Shown: in pieces, positions 33,960 to 43,922 of the stretch
Numbering within the stretch: position 1 is the first letter of the stretch
Layout: each line of letters opens with the position of its first letter
Notes under the pieces: generated by a model
Told to the model about the DNA's origin: nothing
The model's input: the letters and a program-made list of their open reading frames with translations, nothing else
Database searches by the model: none
Translations under genes and position numbers: made by a program
Assembly: GCF_015704865.1 (NCBI RefSeq)
Contig: NZ_JADQTO010000002.1
Span: 490,205-554,204 of the forward strand
Length of the DNA stretch: 64,000 nucleotides
DNA from: Actinoplanes aureus
GTDB taxonomy: Bacteria; Actinomycetota; Actinomycetes; Mycobacteriales; Micromonosporaceae
Direction: 5' to 3'

Positions 33960-34283
33960 ATGCGCCCCGGTGCACAGCCGAACATGCAGCAGATCATGAA
34001 GCAGGCGCAGAAGATGCAGCAGCAGGTCGCCCAGGCGCAGGCCGAGCTGGCCGAGGCCGAGCTGACCGGCACCGCCGGCGGCGGCCTGGTCACCGTGACG
34101 ATCACCGGTCTGGGCGAGTTCAAGTCTGTGAAGATCGACCCGAAGGCCGTCGACGCCGATGACGTCGAGACGCTCGAGGACCTGGTGCTCGCGGCGATCC
34201 ACAATGCCGCCGAGGCGCAGCGGGAGCTGGCCGAGTCGAAGATGGGTCCGGCCACCGGCGGCTTCTCCCTGCCGGGGTTCTGA
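33960..34283 (+). CDS. ybaB: YbaB/EbfC nucleoid-associated protein
   Basis: Predicted 107-residue DNA-binding protein forming a tweezer-like dimer. The N-terminal helix (MQQIMKQAQKMQQQVAQAQAEL), the GGGLVTVTITGLGEFKSVKIDP strands and the terminal helix are typical. I chose the ATG at 33960, with GAGGAG seven bases upstream. It lies three bases before recR, the standard dnaX-ybaB-recR order linked to recombination and repair. Confidence 0.93.
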   Translation: MRPGAQPNMQQIMKQAQKMQQQVAQAQAELAEAELTGTAGGGLVTVTITGLGEFKSVKIDPKAVDADDVETLEDLVLAAIHNAAEAQRELAESKMGPATGGFSLPGF

Positions 34284-34286
34284 TCC

Positions 34287-34880
34287 GTGTACGAAGGTGC
34301 CATCCAGGACCTGATCGATGAGCTGGGCCGGCTTCCGGGCGTGGGCCCCAAGTCGGCTCAGCGCATCGCTTTTCATGTCCTCTCCGCCGATCCGGCGGAC
34401 GTGAACCGGCTCGCCACCGCGCTGCGCAAGGTGAAGGAGCTGGTGCGTTTCTGCACGACCTGTTTCAACGTGGCCGAGTCGGAGCAGTGCCGGGTCTGCC
34501 GGGACACCCGCCGCACCAACGAGGTGCTCTGCGTGGTGGAGGAGCCGAAGGACGTCGTCGCGATCGAGCGGACCGGCGAGTTCCGCGGGCGGTACCACGT
34601 GCTCGGCGGGGCGATCAATCCGCTGGAGGGCATCGGCCCGGACAATCTGCGGATCCGGGAGCTGCTGATCCGTCTCGGGACCGGCGAGGTCAAGGAGTTG
34701 ATTCTGGCCACCGACCCGAACACCGAGGGTGAGGCCACCGCCACCTACCTGGGGCTGCTCGTGAAGCCGATGGGTATCGCGGTGACCCGGCTGGCGAGCG
34801 GCCTTCCGGTCGGCGGTGACCTTGAGTATGCGGATGAGATCACACTCGGTAGGGCTTTTGAGGGCCGTCGGGCGATCTGA
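34287..34880 (+). CDS. recR: Recombination protein RecR
   Basis: Predicted 197-residue protein of the RecFOR gap-repair pathway, of normal length. It has an N-terminal helix-hairpin-helix ([20 protein letters not shown]), a four-cysteine zinc finger (Cys 56, 59, 68, 71), and a Toprim domain with [12 protein letters not shown] and the [12 protein letters not shown] acids. It starts with GTG. It is probably co-transcribed with ybaB. Confidence 0.95.
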   Translation: MYEGAIQDLIDELGRLPGVGPKSAQRIAFHVLSADPADVNRLATALRKVKELVRFCTTCFNVAESEQCRVCRDTRRTNEVLCVVEEPKDVVAIERTGEFRGRYHVLGGAINPLEGIGPDNLRIRELLIRLGTGEVKELILATDPNTEGEATATYLGLLVKPMGIAVTRLASGLPVGGDLEYADEITLGRAFEGRRAI

Positions 34881-34923
34881 TTTAACAACTCGTAACACTG
34901 CCGTAACGGCACGCACGCTGGTT

Positions 34924-34948
34924 GGCCCGGAATAGCTGCTTCCGGGCC
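34924..34948 (+). terminator. Hairpin downstream of recR
   Basis: A 9-bp stem (ggcccggaa / ttccgggcc) with a 7-nt loop lies 44 bp past the recR stop codon. The following sequence is only mildly T-rich. Confidence 0.55.
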
Positions 34949-35279
34949 GTCTACGCGGTACTTTCCGTTTGTTCGGCGTCTAGGTCACGGTGACATCACG
35001 AGGGAGACACGGAACGCCTCGTGTGCGGTCGGTGAGCTTGACCCGGGGCACTGCGCTAGGTGAATGTTCCTCTCGATGGCGGCCACACCCGTCGTCGAGT
35101 CCCTCGTGCGTCGGCCCGATCTCGGCCGGGGCCATGAGGGTCGGCACTCGAGGCATGCGACAACCGATCGGTTGCCGTTCGCTGCGTGGGCCATCGTCTC
35201 CGGTTAGGGGTTTCCGTGTACCCCGCGTCGGTGGCTTTGACTCCCGTCGCGCGGCGGCCGGGAGAGGACCGGACAGTTC
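34949..35279. other. Spacer with the promoter of the peptide transporter operon
   Basis: About 330 bp without a supported gene. It separates recR from the dpp-like operon and should carry that operon's promoter and leader. I see no clear operator or riboswitch. Confidence 0.4.
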
Positions 35280-36275
35280 ATGGTCGTTGGACCTGGCACG
35301 GTCTCGGACCAAGCTCCGGTAGCTCCGGATCCGGCTGAAGGCCCTGTTCCCGGTAAGGCGATCGAGGGTCGTTCCCTCGGCCGTATCGCGTGGACCCGAC
35401 TCAAGCGTGACCGCGTGGCGATGGCCGGCGGCGCCGTCGTCATCTTCCTGATCCTCGTCGCGATCTTCGCGCCGGTGATCGTCGGTGCGTTCGGGGCGCC
35501 GCCGAACCAGTTCCACCAGAACCTGATCGACACGAGCACGCTGGCGCCCAAGGGCGGCACCGGCATCAGCGGTGATCACCTGTTCGGTGTCGAGCCGCAG
35601 AACGGCCGGGACATCTTCAGTCGCGTCGTCTACGGCGCCCGGATCTCCCTGCTGATCGCCTTCCTGGCGACCCTGCTCTCCGTGTCCATCGGTGCCACGC
35701 TGGGCGTGATCGCCGGCTACTTCGGCGGCTGGGTCGACTCGCTGATCAGCCGGGCGATGGACGTCTTTCTGGCGTTCCCGCTGCTGGTCTTCTCGATCGC
35801 GCTGGCCGGCGTCATCCCGGACACGGCGTTCGGGCTCTCTGGCGACTCCCTGCGGATCGGGTTGCTGATCTTCATCATCGGCTTCTTCAGCTGGCCGTAC
35901 ATCGGGCGTATCGTCCGCGGCCAGACGCTGTCGCTGCGGGAGCGGGAGTTCATCGACGCCGCGCGGAGCCTCGGAGCCCGCGGGCCGTACGTGATCTTCA
36001 AGGAGATGCTGCCCAACCTGGTGGCGCCGATCCTGATCTACGCCACCCTGCTGATCCCGACGAACATCCTGTTCGAGGCCGCGCTGTCGTTCCTCGGCGT
36101 CGGTATCCGGCCGCCCACGGCGAGCTGGGGTGGCATGCTCTCGGACGCGTCGCGCTTCTACACGATCTGGCACTTCATGTTCTTCCCGGGCATGGCGATC
36201 TTCATCACCGTGCTCGCGTTCAACCTCTTCGGCGACGGTCTGCGTGACGCGCTCGATCCCAAGGGGCGGCGCTGA
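35280..36275 (+). CDS. dppC: Peptide/nickel ABC transporter permease, DppC type
   Basis: Predicted 331-residue inner-membrane permease. The N-terminal OppC_N segment includes WTRLKRDRVAMAGG and the first membrane helix. Five more helices follow, with the EAA-loop signature for ATPase contact at EFIDAARSLGARGPYVIFKEMLPN. It is the first gene of a five-gene operon, which is unusual because the binding-protein gene usually comes first. A GGGAGAGGA box lies about 12 bases upstream of the ATG. Confidence 0.92.
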   Translation: MVVGPGTVSDQAPVAPDPAEGPVPGKAIEGRSLGRIAWTRLKRDRVAMAGGAVVIFLILVAIFAPVIVGAFGAPPNQFHQNLIDTSTLAPKGGTGISGDHLFGVEPQNGRDIFSRVVYGARISLLIAFLATLLSVSIGATLGVIAGYFGGWVDSLISRAMDVFLAFPLLVFSIALAGVIPDTAFGLSGDSLRIGLLIFIIGFFSWPYIGRIVRGQTLSLREREFIDAARSLGARGPYVIFKEMLPNLVAPILIYATLLIPTNILFEAALSFLGVGIRPPTASWGGMLSDASRFYTIWHFMFFPGMAIFITVLAFNLFGDGLRDALDPKGRR

Positions 36276-36347
36276 CATGGCGCCGGATGCTTTCCCACCA
36301 GCCGTGCGGTTCGGACCCGGACCGTTCCACCAGGGAGGTTGCTACAA

Positions 36348-38102
36348 GTGATTCGCAAGTCAAGAGCGCTGGTGGCCGGTACGGCCGCTCTCGCGCTGTT
36401 GTTCTCCGCCGCCGCGTGCGGTGGAAGCGACGATGCCGACTCCAACAGCTCCGGCGCCAAGCCGGAATTCAACGCCGCTCTGTCCAAGGTGTTCAACCCC
36501 TCGGACAAGAAGGGTGGCACCATCCGGTTGGCCAACGCCGGTGACTGGGACTCGCTCGACCCGGGCGAGACCTACTACGGCTACTCGTGGAACTTCCTCC
36601 GCACCTACGGCCGCAGCCTGCTGATGTTCAAGCCGACCCCGGGCGCCGAGGGCAACACCCTCACGCCGGACCTGGCCGAGGGCATGGGTACGCCGAGCGA
36701 CGGCGGTAAGACCTGGACGTACAAGATCCGTCAGGGCGTCAAGTTCGAGGACGGCACCCCGGTCACGTCGAAGGACGTGAAGTACGCGGTGCTCCGCTCC
36801 ACCGACAAGCAGACGTTCCCGAACGGTCCGGCGTACTTCGAGGGCTTCCTCGACCTGCCGGAGGGCTACAAGGGCCCGTACAAGTCCAAGGGCGTCAACA
36901 CCGACCAGGCGATCAGCACGCCGGACGACCAGACGATCGTCTTCCACCTGAAGACGGCGTTCGGTGGTTTCGACTACCTGGCGGCGCTGCCGCAGACGGT
37001 TCCGGTTCCGGAGGCCAAGGACACCGGTGCGAAGTACAAGGAGCACGTGATCGCCACGGGCCCGTACAAGTTCGAGACCAACAACCTGGGCAAGAACTTC
37101 AAGCTGGTCCGTAACGAGCAGTGGGACCCGGCGACCGACCCCAACCGCAAGGCGCTGCCGGACGCGTACGACGTGCAGCTCAACGTCAACGCGGACGACA
37201 TCGACAACCGGTTGCTCTCGGGCGACCTGGACGTCGACATCACGGGCACCGGTGTGCAGCCGGCCGCCCTGGGCCGCGTCGTCGGCGACCCGAACCTGAA
37301 GGCGCAGACCGACAACCCGCTCCTGCCGCGCCTCTGGTACACGTCGGTCAACCCGACCGTGGCGCCGCTGGACAACATCGACTGCCGCAAGGCCGTTCAG
37401 TACGCCGCGGACAAGGTCGGCTACCAGACCGCGTATGGCGGCCCGCTCGCCGGTGGTGACATCGCCACCACGATCCTGCCCCCGATGATCCCGGGCTACC
37501 AGAAGTTCGACCTGTACCCGTCCGCGGACGGCACCGGTGACGTGGCGAAGGCCAAGGAGCACCTGACCGCCTGTGGTCAGCCGAACGGCTTCGAGACCAA
37601 CATCTCGTACCGCGCCGAGCGTCCGAAGGAGAAGGCGACTGCTGAGGCTCTGCAGCAGTCGCTGGCCCGGGTCGGCATCAAGCTGACGCTGAAGCCGTTC
37701 CCTCAGGGTGACTACTTCTCCCAGTACGCCGGCAACCCGCCGTTCGTGAAGAGCAACAAGCTCGGCCTGGCCCTCAACGGCTGGGGCGCGGACTGGAACG
37801 ACGGCTTCGGCTTCCTGTCGCAGATCGTCGACAGCCGGGTCATCCGGGAGACTGGTGGCTCGTCCAACACCAGTGTCCGGATCCCCGAGGTCGACAAGAT
37901 GCTGGACACCGCGATCGCCGAGACCGACCAGGCGAAGCGTGACGCCCAGTGGTCCCCGATCGACAAGCGGGTCATGGAGGAAGCTGTGATCCTCCCGGGC
38001 ATCGTCGCGAAGAGCCTGATCATCCGGCCGAAGACGCTCTCCAACGTCTTCGTCAGCGAGGCGTACAACATGTACGACTACCTCTCGCTGGGCGTCGCGT
38101 AA
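36348..38102 (+). CDS. dppA: ABC transporter peptide-binding lipoprotein, DppA/OppA type
   Basis: Predicted 584-residue solute-binding lipoprotein of family 5. The signal peptide ends in a lipobox (SAAAC) near residue 24, then a Ser/Asp-rich linker and the SBP_bac_5 domain with RLANAGDWDSLDPG at its start and PLLPRLWYTSVNPTVAPL in the middle. I chose the GTG at 36348, nine bases after GGGAGG, over an upstream TTG. It would capture oligopeptides outside the membrane for the DppBCDF complex encoded around it. Confidence 0.93.
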   Translation: MIRKSRALVAGTAALALLFSAAACGGSDDADSNSSGAKPEFNAALSKVFNPSDKKGGTIRLANAGDWDSLDPGETYYGYSWNFLRTYGRSLLMFKPTPGAEGNTLTPDLAEGMGTPSDGGKTWTYKIRQGVKFEDGTPVTSKDVKYAVLRSTDKQTFPNGPAYFEGFLDLPEGYKGPYKSKGVNTDQAISTPDDQTIVFHLKTAFGGFDYLAALPQTVPVPEAKDTGAKYKEHVIATGPYKFETNNLGKNFKLVRNEQWDPATDPNRKALPDAYDVQLNVNADDIDNRLLSGDLDVDITGTGVQPAALGRVVGDPNLKAQTDNPLLPRLWYTSVNPTVAPLDNIDCRKAVQYAADKVGYQTAYGGPLAGGDIATTILPPMIPGYQKFDLYPSADGTGDVAKAKEHLTACGQPNGFETNISYRAERPKEKATAEALQQSLARVGIKLTLKPFPQGDYFSQYAGNPPFVKSNKLGLALNGWGADWNDGFGFLSQIVDSRVIRETGGSSNTSVRIPEVDKMLDTAIAETDQAKRDAQWSPIDKRVMEEAVILPGIVAKSLIIRPKTLSNVFVSEAYNMYDYLSLGVA

Positions 38103-38149
38103 CCATCCCCACCATCACGACACCTTCGATAGGTAGGTGAAGGCAGCAG

Positions 38150-38181
38150 GCGGCCGGTCCGGAGCAACCCGGGCCGGCCGC
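38150..38181 (+). promoter_or_regulatory. Intercistronic hairpin after dppA
   Basis: A 13-bp GC-rich stem (gcggccggtccgg pairing with ccgggccggccgc, one G-U) with a 6-nt loop lies between dppA and dppB and has no T-run. Such stems downstream of binding-protein genes usually protect the upstream mRNA so that the binding protein is made in excess. Confidence 0.6.
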
Positions 38182-38195
38182 CCCAGCCGGACTCT

Positions 38196-39209
38196 GTGAT
38201 CACATACATCATCAGGCGTCTCTTCGCGGCCGTCGTGCTGCTCTTCATCATCAGCGCCGCCACTTTCTCGATCTTCTACCTGGTTCCGCGCCTGGTCGGG
38301 TCCACCCCGGAGACGCTGGCCACCCGATACGTGGGCCGGGCCGCGACGCCCGAGACGGTCCACCTCATCGCGGAAAAGCTGGGCTTCTACGACCCGATCT
38401 GGTTGCAGTACGGCCGCTGGGTGAAGGGCATCTTCTTCGGCGCCGACTATGACCTCGGCGCGACCGTCGAGCACTGCCCGGCCCCCTGCTTCGGCTACTC
38501 CTTCATCACCAAGACGCCGGTCTGGCCGGACCTGGTCGACCGAATCCCGGTGACCCTGTCGCTGGCGATCGGTGCTGCGATCCTCTGGCTGATTTTCGGC
38601 CTCTCCATCGGTACGCTTTCCGCGCTGCGCCGGGGCTCGTTCCTGGATCGCGCCGCGATGACCTTCTCGCTGGCCGGCGTCTCGCTGCCGATCTTCTTCA
38701 CCGGCATGATCGGCCTGCTCGTGTTCAGCTACAAGTTGGGCTGGACCGCACCAGGCGGTAGCTATACCGACTTCACCGAGAGTCCGAGCGCGTGGGCCTA
38801 CGCCCTGTTGTTGCCCTGGATCGTGCTGGCACTCCAGTTCTCCGCCCAGTACGCGCGACTGACCCGCGCCGGCATGCTGGAGACGATGGGTGAGGACTAC
38901 ATTCGTACGGCGCGGGCCAAGGGCCTGCCCGAGCGCGACGTGACCGTCAAGCACGGTCTGCGGGCCGCGCTGACCCCGATCCTGACCATTTTCGGCCTGG
39001 ACTTCGGCCTGCTGCTCGGCGGCGCTGTCCTCACCGAGCAGGTGTTCTCGCTGCCCGGTCTCGGCAAGTACGCGGTGGACGCGATCACCAACAACGACCT
39101 GCCGAAGGTGCTGGGTGTGACCATGATGGCGGCGTTCTTCGTGGTCATCGCCAACCTGATCGTGGACCTGCTCTATGCGGTCGTCGACCCGAGAGTGAGG
39201 CTGGGCTGA
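38196..39209 (+). CDS. dppB: Peptide/nickel ABC transporter permease, DppB type
   Basis: Predicted 337-residue permease with six membrane helices. The N-terminal TYIIRRLFAAVVLLFIISAATFSIFYLVPR helix is typical of DppB proteins, and the EAA loop is near YIRTARAKGLPERDVTVKHGLR. It starts with GTG. Its stop overlaps the dppD start by one base. The two cysteines in EHCPAPCFG of the outer loop are an unusual feature that might form a disulphide. Confidence 0.92.
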   Translation: MITYIIRRLFAAVVLLFIISAATFSIFYLVPRLVGSTPETLATRYVGRAATPETVHLIAEKLGFYDPIWLQYGRWVKGIFFGADYDLGATVEHCPAPCFGYSFITKTPVWPDLVDRIPVTLSLAIGAAILWLIFGLSIGTLSALRRGSFLDRAAMTFSLAGVSLPIFFTGMIGLLVFSYKLGWTAPGGSYTDFTESPSAWAYALLLPWIVLALQFSAQYARLTRAGMLETMGEDYIRTARAKGLPERDVTVKHGLRAALTPILTIFGLDFGLLLGGAVLTEQVFSLPGLGKYAVDAITNNDLPKVLGVTMMAAFFVVIANLIVDLLYAVVDPRVRLG

Positions 39210-40249
39210 TGCCGGACGGGCAGGCGTTCCTCGAGGTCAAGGACCTCAAGATTCATTTTCCCACCGACGACGGTCTGGTGCGCAGCGCCGACGGCCTGAG
39301 CTTCAAGCTGGAGCGGGGCCGCACGCTCGGCATCGTCGGCGAGTCCGGCTCCGGCAAGTCGGTCACCAGCCTCGGCATCATGGGCATCTACAACAAGCGG
39401 AACTCGCAGATCTCCGGCGAGATCTGGCTGGACGGTGACGAGATCGTCTCGGCCGGTCAGGAAACCGTGCGCAAGCTGCGCGGCAACAAGCTGGCGATGA
39501 TCTTCCAGGACCCGCTGTCGGCGATGCACCCGTACTACACGGTCGGGCACCAGATCATCGAGGCGTACCAGGTACACCACAACGTCTCCAAGAAGGTGGC
39601 CCGCAAGCACGCGATCGACATGCTCGGCCGGGTCGGCATCCCGCAGCCGGATCGCCGGGTGGACGACTACCCGCACCAGTTCTCCGGGGGTATGCGGCAG
39701 CGCGCGATGATCGCGATGGCGCTGGTGAACGACCCGCAGCTGCTGATCGCGGACGAGCCCACCACGGCGCTGGACGTGACCGTGCAGGCCCAGATCATGG
39801 ACCTGATGCACGACCTGCAGGCGGAGTTCAACTCGGCTCTGATCGTGATCACCCACGACCTGGGTGTGGTGGCCGAGCTCGCCGACGACGTGCTGGTCAT
39901 GTACGGCGGCAAGTGCATCGAGTACGGGTCGGCCTCCACGATCTTCGAGCGCCCGGAACACCCGTACACCTGGGGTCTTCTCGGCTCCATGCCGCGCATG
40001 GACCGGCCCACGCAGGATCGGCTGGTGCCGATCCCCGGCTCGCCGCCCTCGCTGATCAACCTGCCGCAGGGTTGTGCCTTCAGCCCGCGCTGTGCCTACG
40101 AGCCGCAAACCGGTGGTCTGGGTACCACCGTGCCGCCCGAGCTGGTCCGCGCCGGCGGCAGCAACCACCTGGTCCGGTGCCACCTGCCCACCGAGGAGCG
40201 GCAGCGCATCTGGGCGGAAGAGGTCAAGCCTAAGTTGGAGGCCCAATGA
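39209..40249 (+). CDS. dppD: Peptide ABC transporter ATP-binding protein, DppD type
   Basis: Predicted 346-residue ATPase. It has Walker A GESGSGKS, signature [12 protein letters not shown], Walker [13 protein letters not shown] and an H-loop VITHDLGV. The C-terminal oligopeptide-type extension contains the four-cysteine-like cluster CAFSPRCAY... C expected for this subfamily. It is coupled to dppB by a one-base and to dppF by a four-base overlap. Confidence 0.95.
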   Translation: MPDGQAFLEVKDLKIHFPTDDGLVRSADGLSFKLERGRTLGIVGESGSGKSVTSLGIMGIYNKRNSQISGEIWLDGDEIVSAGQETVRKLRGNKLAMIFQDPLSAMHPYYTVGHQIIEAYQVHHNVSKKVARKHAIDMLGRVGIPQPDRRVDDYPHQFSGGMRQRAMIAMALVNDPQLLIADEPTTALDVTVQAQIMDLMHDLQAEFNSALIVITHDLGVVAELADDVLVMYGGKCIEYGSASTIFERPEHPYTWGLLGSMPRMDRPTQDRLVPIPGSPPSLINLPQGCAFSPRCAYEPQTGGLGTTVPPELVRAGGSNHLVRCHLPTEERQRIWAEEVKPKLEAQ

Positions 40250-41286
40250 GCCAGGAAGCCCTTCTCTCCGTCAAGGGACTGGAGAAGCACTTCCCGATCA
40301 CCAAGGGTCTGCTGCGCCGTCAGGTCGGCGCCGTGCGAGCGGTCGACGGCGTGGACTTCGAGGTCTTCAAGGGCGAGACGCTCGGCCTGGTGGGCGAGTC
40401 CGGTTGTGGCAAGTCCACCACCGGCCGGCTGCTGACCCGGCTGCTCGAACCGACCGGTGGTTCGATCCAGTACGCCGGCCAGGACATCGCGCACCTCAGC
40501 CAGGGCAAGTTGCGCCCGCTGCGCCGCGACATGCAGATGATCTTCCAGGACCCGTTCTCGTCGCTGAACCCGCGGCACACGGTGGGTTCGATCGTCGGTG
40601 CGCCGTTCCGGATCCAGAAGGTCAAGACCGAGCACGGCGTGAAGCGGGCCGTTCAGGACCTGCTCAAGCTGGTGGGCCTGAACCCGGAGCACTACAACCG
40701 GTACCCGCACGAGTTCTCCGGTGGTCAGCGGCAGCGCATCGGCATCGCGCGTACGCTCGCCCTGCGCCCGAAGTTGATCGTGGCGGACGAGCCGGTCTCC
40801 GCGCTCGACGTGTCGATCCAGGCGCAGGTGGTGAACCTGCTCGAGGATCTGCAGAACGAGTTCGACCTGACCTATGTCTTCATCGCGCACGACCTGTCCG
40901 TGGTGAAGCACATCTCCGACCGGGTCGCGGTCATGTACCTCGGCAAGATCGTGGAGATCGCCGAGCGGGACGAGCTGTACAGCAACCCGCGTCACCCGTA
41001 CACCGTCGCCCTGATGTCCGCGGTGCCGGTGCCTGACCCGAATCGCCGTGATCGCGCGCAGCGCGAGCGCGTGCTGCTCACCGGAGACGTGCCGAGCCCG
41101 ATCAACCCGCCGTCGGGGTGCCGGTTCCGGACCCGTTGCTGGAAGGCGCAGGACATCTGCGCCACCGAGGAGCCGCCGCTGGTGCAGCGCCTCGGCGACC
41201 CGGGTTCGCACCTGACCGCCTGCCACTTCCCGGTGGCGAGCGACGAGGAGGTGGCCGGCCGCCGGCCGGCCGGCGTCAAGGCCTGA
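40246..41286 (+). CDS. dppF: Peptide ABC transporter ATP-binding protein, DppF type
   Basis: Predicted 346-residue ATPase, second of the pair. It has Walker [10 protein letters not shown], the DppF-type [18 protein letters not shown]-loop, signature [12 protein letters not shown], Walker [13 protein letters not shown] and HDLSVV. The C-terminal oligo_HPY segment has [14 protein letters not shown]. It closes the operon before a strong terminator. Confidence 0.95.
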   Translation: MSQEALLSVKGLEKHFPITKGLLRRQVGAVRAVDGVDFEVFKGETLGLVGESGCGKSTTGRLLTRLLEPTGGSIQYAGQDIAHLSQGKLRPLRRDMQMIFQDPFSSLNPRHTVGSIVGAPFRIQKVKTEHGVKRAVQDLLKLVGLNPEHYNRYPHEFSGGQRQRIGIARTLALRPKLIVADEPVSALDVSIQAQVVNLLEDLQNEFDLTYVFIAHDLSVVKHISDRVAVMYLGKIVEIAERDELYSNPRHPYTVALMSAVPVPDPNRRDRAQRERVLLTGDVPSPINPPSGCRFRTRCWKAQDICATEEPPLVQRLGDPGSHLTACHFPVASDEEVAGRRPAGVKA

Positions 41287-41294
41287 GAAAGCAG

Positions 41295-41326
41295 AACGGC
41301 CCCGCGGGTGAACTCGCGGGGCCGTT
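41295..41326. terminator. Bidirectional terminator between dppF and the RTX gene
   Basis: A perfect 12-bp stem (aacggccccgcg / cgcggggccgtt) with an 8-nt loop lies between two convergent stop codons. A short A-run and T-run on either side suit termination from both directions. Confidence 0.85.
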
Positions 41327-41331
41327 TCGCG

Positions 41332-42255
41332 TCAGGAGACCGTCTCGCAGTTGATCGCGCGGTCGTCGGCGGGAACGATCCGGCAGGTGTCAGCCTCGGT
41401 GCCGCCGTCCAGGCGATCCGGGTCGGTGTCCCAGAGCGTCCCGCCGACGGCGTCGATCGAACCGTCCAACTGGTCGTTGCCGGCGTCACCGTAGAGCTTG
41501 TCGACGCCGTAGCCACCGAAAATCCGGTCATTACCGGTATTTCCATAAACCAGATCGTTGTGCGCATCGCCCTGGATCAGGTCGTTGCCGCTGCCGCCAT
41601 AAAGCTTGTCCTTGCCGGTCCGGCCGTTGATCGAGTCGTTGCCGGTGTTGCCGTAGACGACGTCGTCACCTCGGCCGCCGGAGAGCGAGTCGTTGCCCGG
41701 GCCGCCGCGAAGAACGTCCTCGCCGAAGCCGCCGACCAGCGAGTCGTTGCCCGGGCCGCCCCGGATGTAGTCGTTCTCGGTGGTCCCGTTCAGGTGGTCG
41801 TCGCCGGCGCCACCGTAGATCTTGTCGACGCCCGCGCCGCCGAGCAGAGCCTCGCCCGCCGGGCCGCCGTTCAGCGTGTCCCGGCCCTGTGCGCCGTTCG
41901 CAGTGATCCGCAGGTCGCTGCGGTTGGTCAGGTGATCGTTCCCGTCGGACAGGTTGATGATCACGCGGGCGGTGGCGAGATCCGCGACCGTGCAGCGGAC
42001 CTTCGTGGTGTCGCCCTTGACCGCCTTGCAGCCCGCACCGGCGCGGATCCGGTAGCGGTCGTCGACCGTGACGGTCCGGCCCGACCTGGTGATGACGACC
42101 TTGTTGGCCTTGCCGGTGCCGGCCTGGAACTTGACCTGGCTGCCGCTGAATACCTTGATCGTGCCGGTGGTGGCCGCGGAGGCGGGCGTGGCCAGTGTGG
42201 CCACCGCGGTGGTCGCAGCGAGTAGGACGATGCCGAGCCGCACGAAACGGGACAT
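41332..42255 (-). CDS. Secreted RTX-type calcium-binding repeat protein
   Basis: Predicted 307-residue exported protein. A Sec signal peptide (SRFVRLGIVLLAATTAVATLATPASA) is followed by a short domain ending VTRSGR-TVTVDDR-IRAGAGCKAVKGD-TKVRCTV. About ten nonapeptide repeats of the GGxGxDxLx type (GGPGNDSLVG, GGSGNDLIQG) come next, then a Cys-containing end. The repeats should form a calcium-filled beta-roll outside the cell. I chose the ATG at 42255 with GAAGG upstream. A paralogue lies at 43923 and a hexosaminidase gene between them. No catalytic domain or type I secretion gene is seen. Confidence 0.85.
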   Translation of the reverse strand: MSRFVRLGIVLLAATTAVATLATPASAATTGTIKVFSGSQVKFQAGTGKANKVVITRSGRTVTVDDRYRIRAGAGCKAVKGDTTKVRCTVADLATARVIINLSDGNDHLTNRSDLRITANGAQGRDTLNGGPAGEALLGGAGVDKIYGGAGDDHLNGTTENDYIRGGPGNDSLVGGFGEDVLRGGPGNDSLSGGRGDDVVYGNTGNDSINGRTGKDKLYGGSGNDLIQGDAHNDLVYGNTGNDRIFGGYGVDKLYGDAGNDQLDGSIDAVGGTLWDTDPDRLDGGTEADTCRIVPADDRAINCETVS

Positions 42256-42314
42256 CTCTTCAACCTTCCGGAACGTGGGAGTCGGCCAGATCGTAGACGG
42301 ACGATGCAAGCAGG

Positions 42315-43886
42315 TCAGGACCAGCGGATCTGTGGCGAACTGTAGAATCGCACCCCCTGCCGGGTCCAGCGTGGACCGTAGGCGCCGAGCCGCATCCGGA
42401 ACGAATCCCAGTCGTGGGTCGCCCGCGGCGACCACGCCAGCTCGGCGAGCGCCACCAGGCGCGGAAACGCCAGGAACTCGAGGTCGGCGAGATCGCGCAA
42501 GGTCTCCGACCACAACGGCGCCTCAACCCCCAAGATCGATTCTTCCGGTACGCCGGAAAGCAGCGTTCCGGGATCCCAGTCGTAGGCGGTCCGTACCTCG
42601 ATCGTCCCGGCCCAGTGCAGCCCGCCCGGAGTGAGCAGGTCGTACTGCATGTCAAGGTAGGCCTTGTTCGCCGGGGAGAGCAGCACTTTCGCGCCGGAAC
42701 CGGCGGCCGCGACGACCGGGGCGGTCGCGCCCTCGTGGTTCCAGTACTGCACCACCGCGTCGTCGCGGGCGGCCGGTGCCTGAGCGATCTCCTGCCAGCC
42801 GGCCGGGATCTTGCCGTGCTTGCGGACCAGCGGCAGGACCCGCTCCTGGAAGGCGAGGTAGTCGGCGTGCGGCGTGGAGTGCGCCTCGTCGCCGCCGATG
42901 TGCAGGTACGGCCCGGGCGTCATCTCCGCGAGTTCGCGGATCACGTCCTCGGCGAACCGGTAGGTGATCTCCTTGCCGGCGCAGAGCGAGCTGTACCCGA
43001 CCCGGATGTCGATCCGGGGCCGGGGCGCCACCCCGTCGCAGGTGAGTTCCGGGTACGCGACCTGGGCCGCGTTGACGTGCCCCGGCATGTCGATCTCCGG
43101 GACGATCGTGACGAACCGCTCGGCGGCGTACCGGACCAGATCGCGGTAGTCGGCCTTGGTGAGGTAGCCGCCGCCGATGCCGCGCACACCGGTGCCCTCG
43201 GCCCCGCCCACCGTGGCGAGCCGGGGCCAGCTGTCGATCTGGATCCGCCAGCCCTGGTCGTCGGCGAGGTGCAGGTGCAGATGGTTGATCTTGAAGCGGC
43301 TGATCTGGTCGATGTACCGCTTGACCTCGGCCGGCGTGTGGAAGTGCCGGGCCAGGTCGAGCATCGCGCCCCGGTACGCGTACCGAGGCCGGTCGACGAT
43401 CCGTCCTCCCGGCAGCACCCAGTCCCGCTGCTGCACCGAGTCCGCCTCGATCTCCGGCGGCAGTAGCTGGCGCAGCGTCTGCACCCCGGCGAAGAGCCCG
43501 GCGGGCCGGTTGGCGCGCAACTCGACCCCACCGGGCCGGACCGTCAGCGCGTAGCCCTCGTCACCGAGGCGCTGATCGGCACCCTTGTTGAGCAGCAGAT
43601 CGATCCCGGCCGCCCCGGAGCGTACCGGCAGCTCGTAGCCGGTGGCCGGGCGCAGGGCGGCGGCGAGCTGCTCGGCGATCGGCCGGGCCGCGCCGGCGGC
43701 ACCGATCACCGTTTCCGGTCCGAGCCGGAAGCCCTCGGTCTCCGTCTCGGCCTCGGCCGGCGCCGGGATGACGGTGGCCAGCGAGATCGGGAGAGGGATC
43801 GGCTTGGGCCCGCCCGAAGCGGTCGTCACGGTGAGCGGCAGGCTCAGGACGATCACGGCCAGGACGGGCACCAGGCGGATACGCAT
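42315..43886 (-). CDS. Secreted beta-N-acetylhexosaminidase, GH20
   Basis: Predicted 523-residue exported glycosidase. A signal peptide (VPVLAVIVLSLPLTVTTAS) is followed by the GH20b N-terminal domain and the catalytic barrel from about 170. The acid pair sits in HIGGDEAH, and YRGAMLDLARHFH and HLHLADDQGWR mark the early barrel strands. It releases terminal GlcNAc or GalNAc, for example from chitin or peptidoglycan fragments. Its place between two RTX genes, with 36- and 59-bp gaps on the same strand, suggests one transcription unit. Confidence 0.93.
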   Translation of the reverse strand: MRIRLVPVLAVIVLSLPLTVTTASGGPKPIPLPISLATVIPAPAEAETETEGFRLGPETVIGAAGAARPIAEQLAAALRPATGYELPVRSGAAGIDLLLNKGADQRLGDEGYALTVRPGGVELRANRPAGLFAGVQTLRQLLPPEIEADSVQQRDWVLPGGRIVDRPRYAYRGAMLDLARHFHTPAEVKRYIDQISRFKINHLHLHLADDQGWRIQIDSWPRLATVGGAEGTGVRGIGGGYLTKADYRDLVRYAAERFVTIVPEIDMPGHVNAAQVAYPELTCDGVAPRPRIDIRVGYSSLCAGKEITYRFAEDVIRELAEMTPGPYLHIGGDEAHSTPHADYLAFQERVLPLVRKHGKIPAGWQEIAQAPAARDDAVVQYWNHEGATAPVVAAAGSGAKVLLSPANKAYLDMQYDLLTPGGLHWAGTIEVRTAYDWDPGTLLSGVPEESILGVEAPLWSETLRDLADLEFLAFPRLVALAELAWSPRATHDWDSFRMRLGAYGPRWTRQGVRFYSSPQIRWS

Positions 43887-43922
43887 CTCTCAGACCGTAT
43901 CCATGAAGATCAAACGGGTGGG

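Noticed and set aside
33418..33975. Open minus-strand frame of 185 codons across the dnaX-ybaB repeats.
   Set aside because: The product is an Arg/His/Ala/Pro-rich chain without a domain or ribosome binding site, it overlaps the ybaB start and promoter, and the repeats do not keep a common frame.
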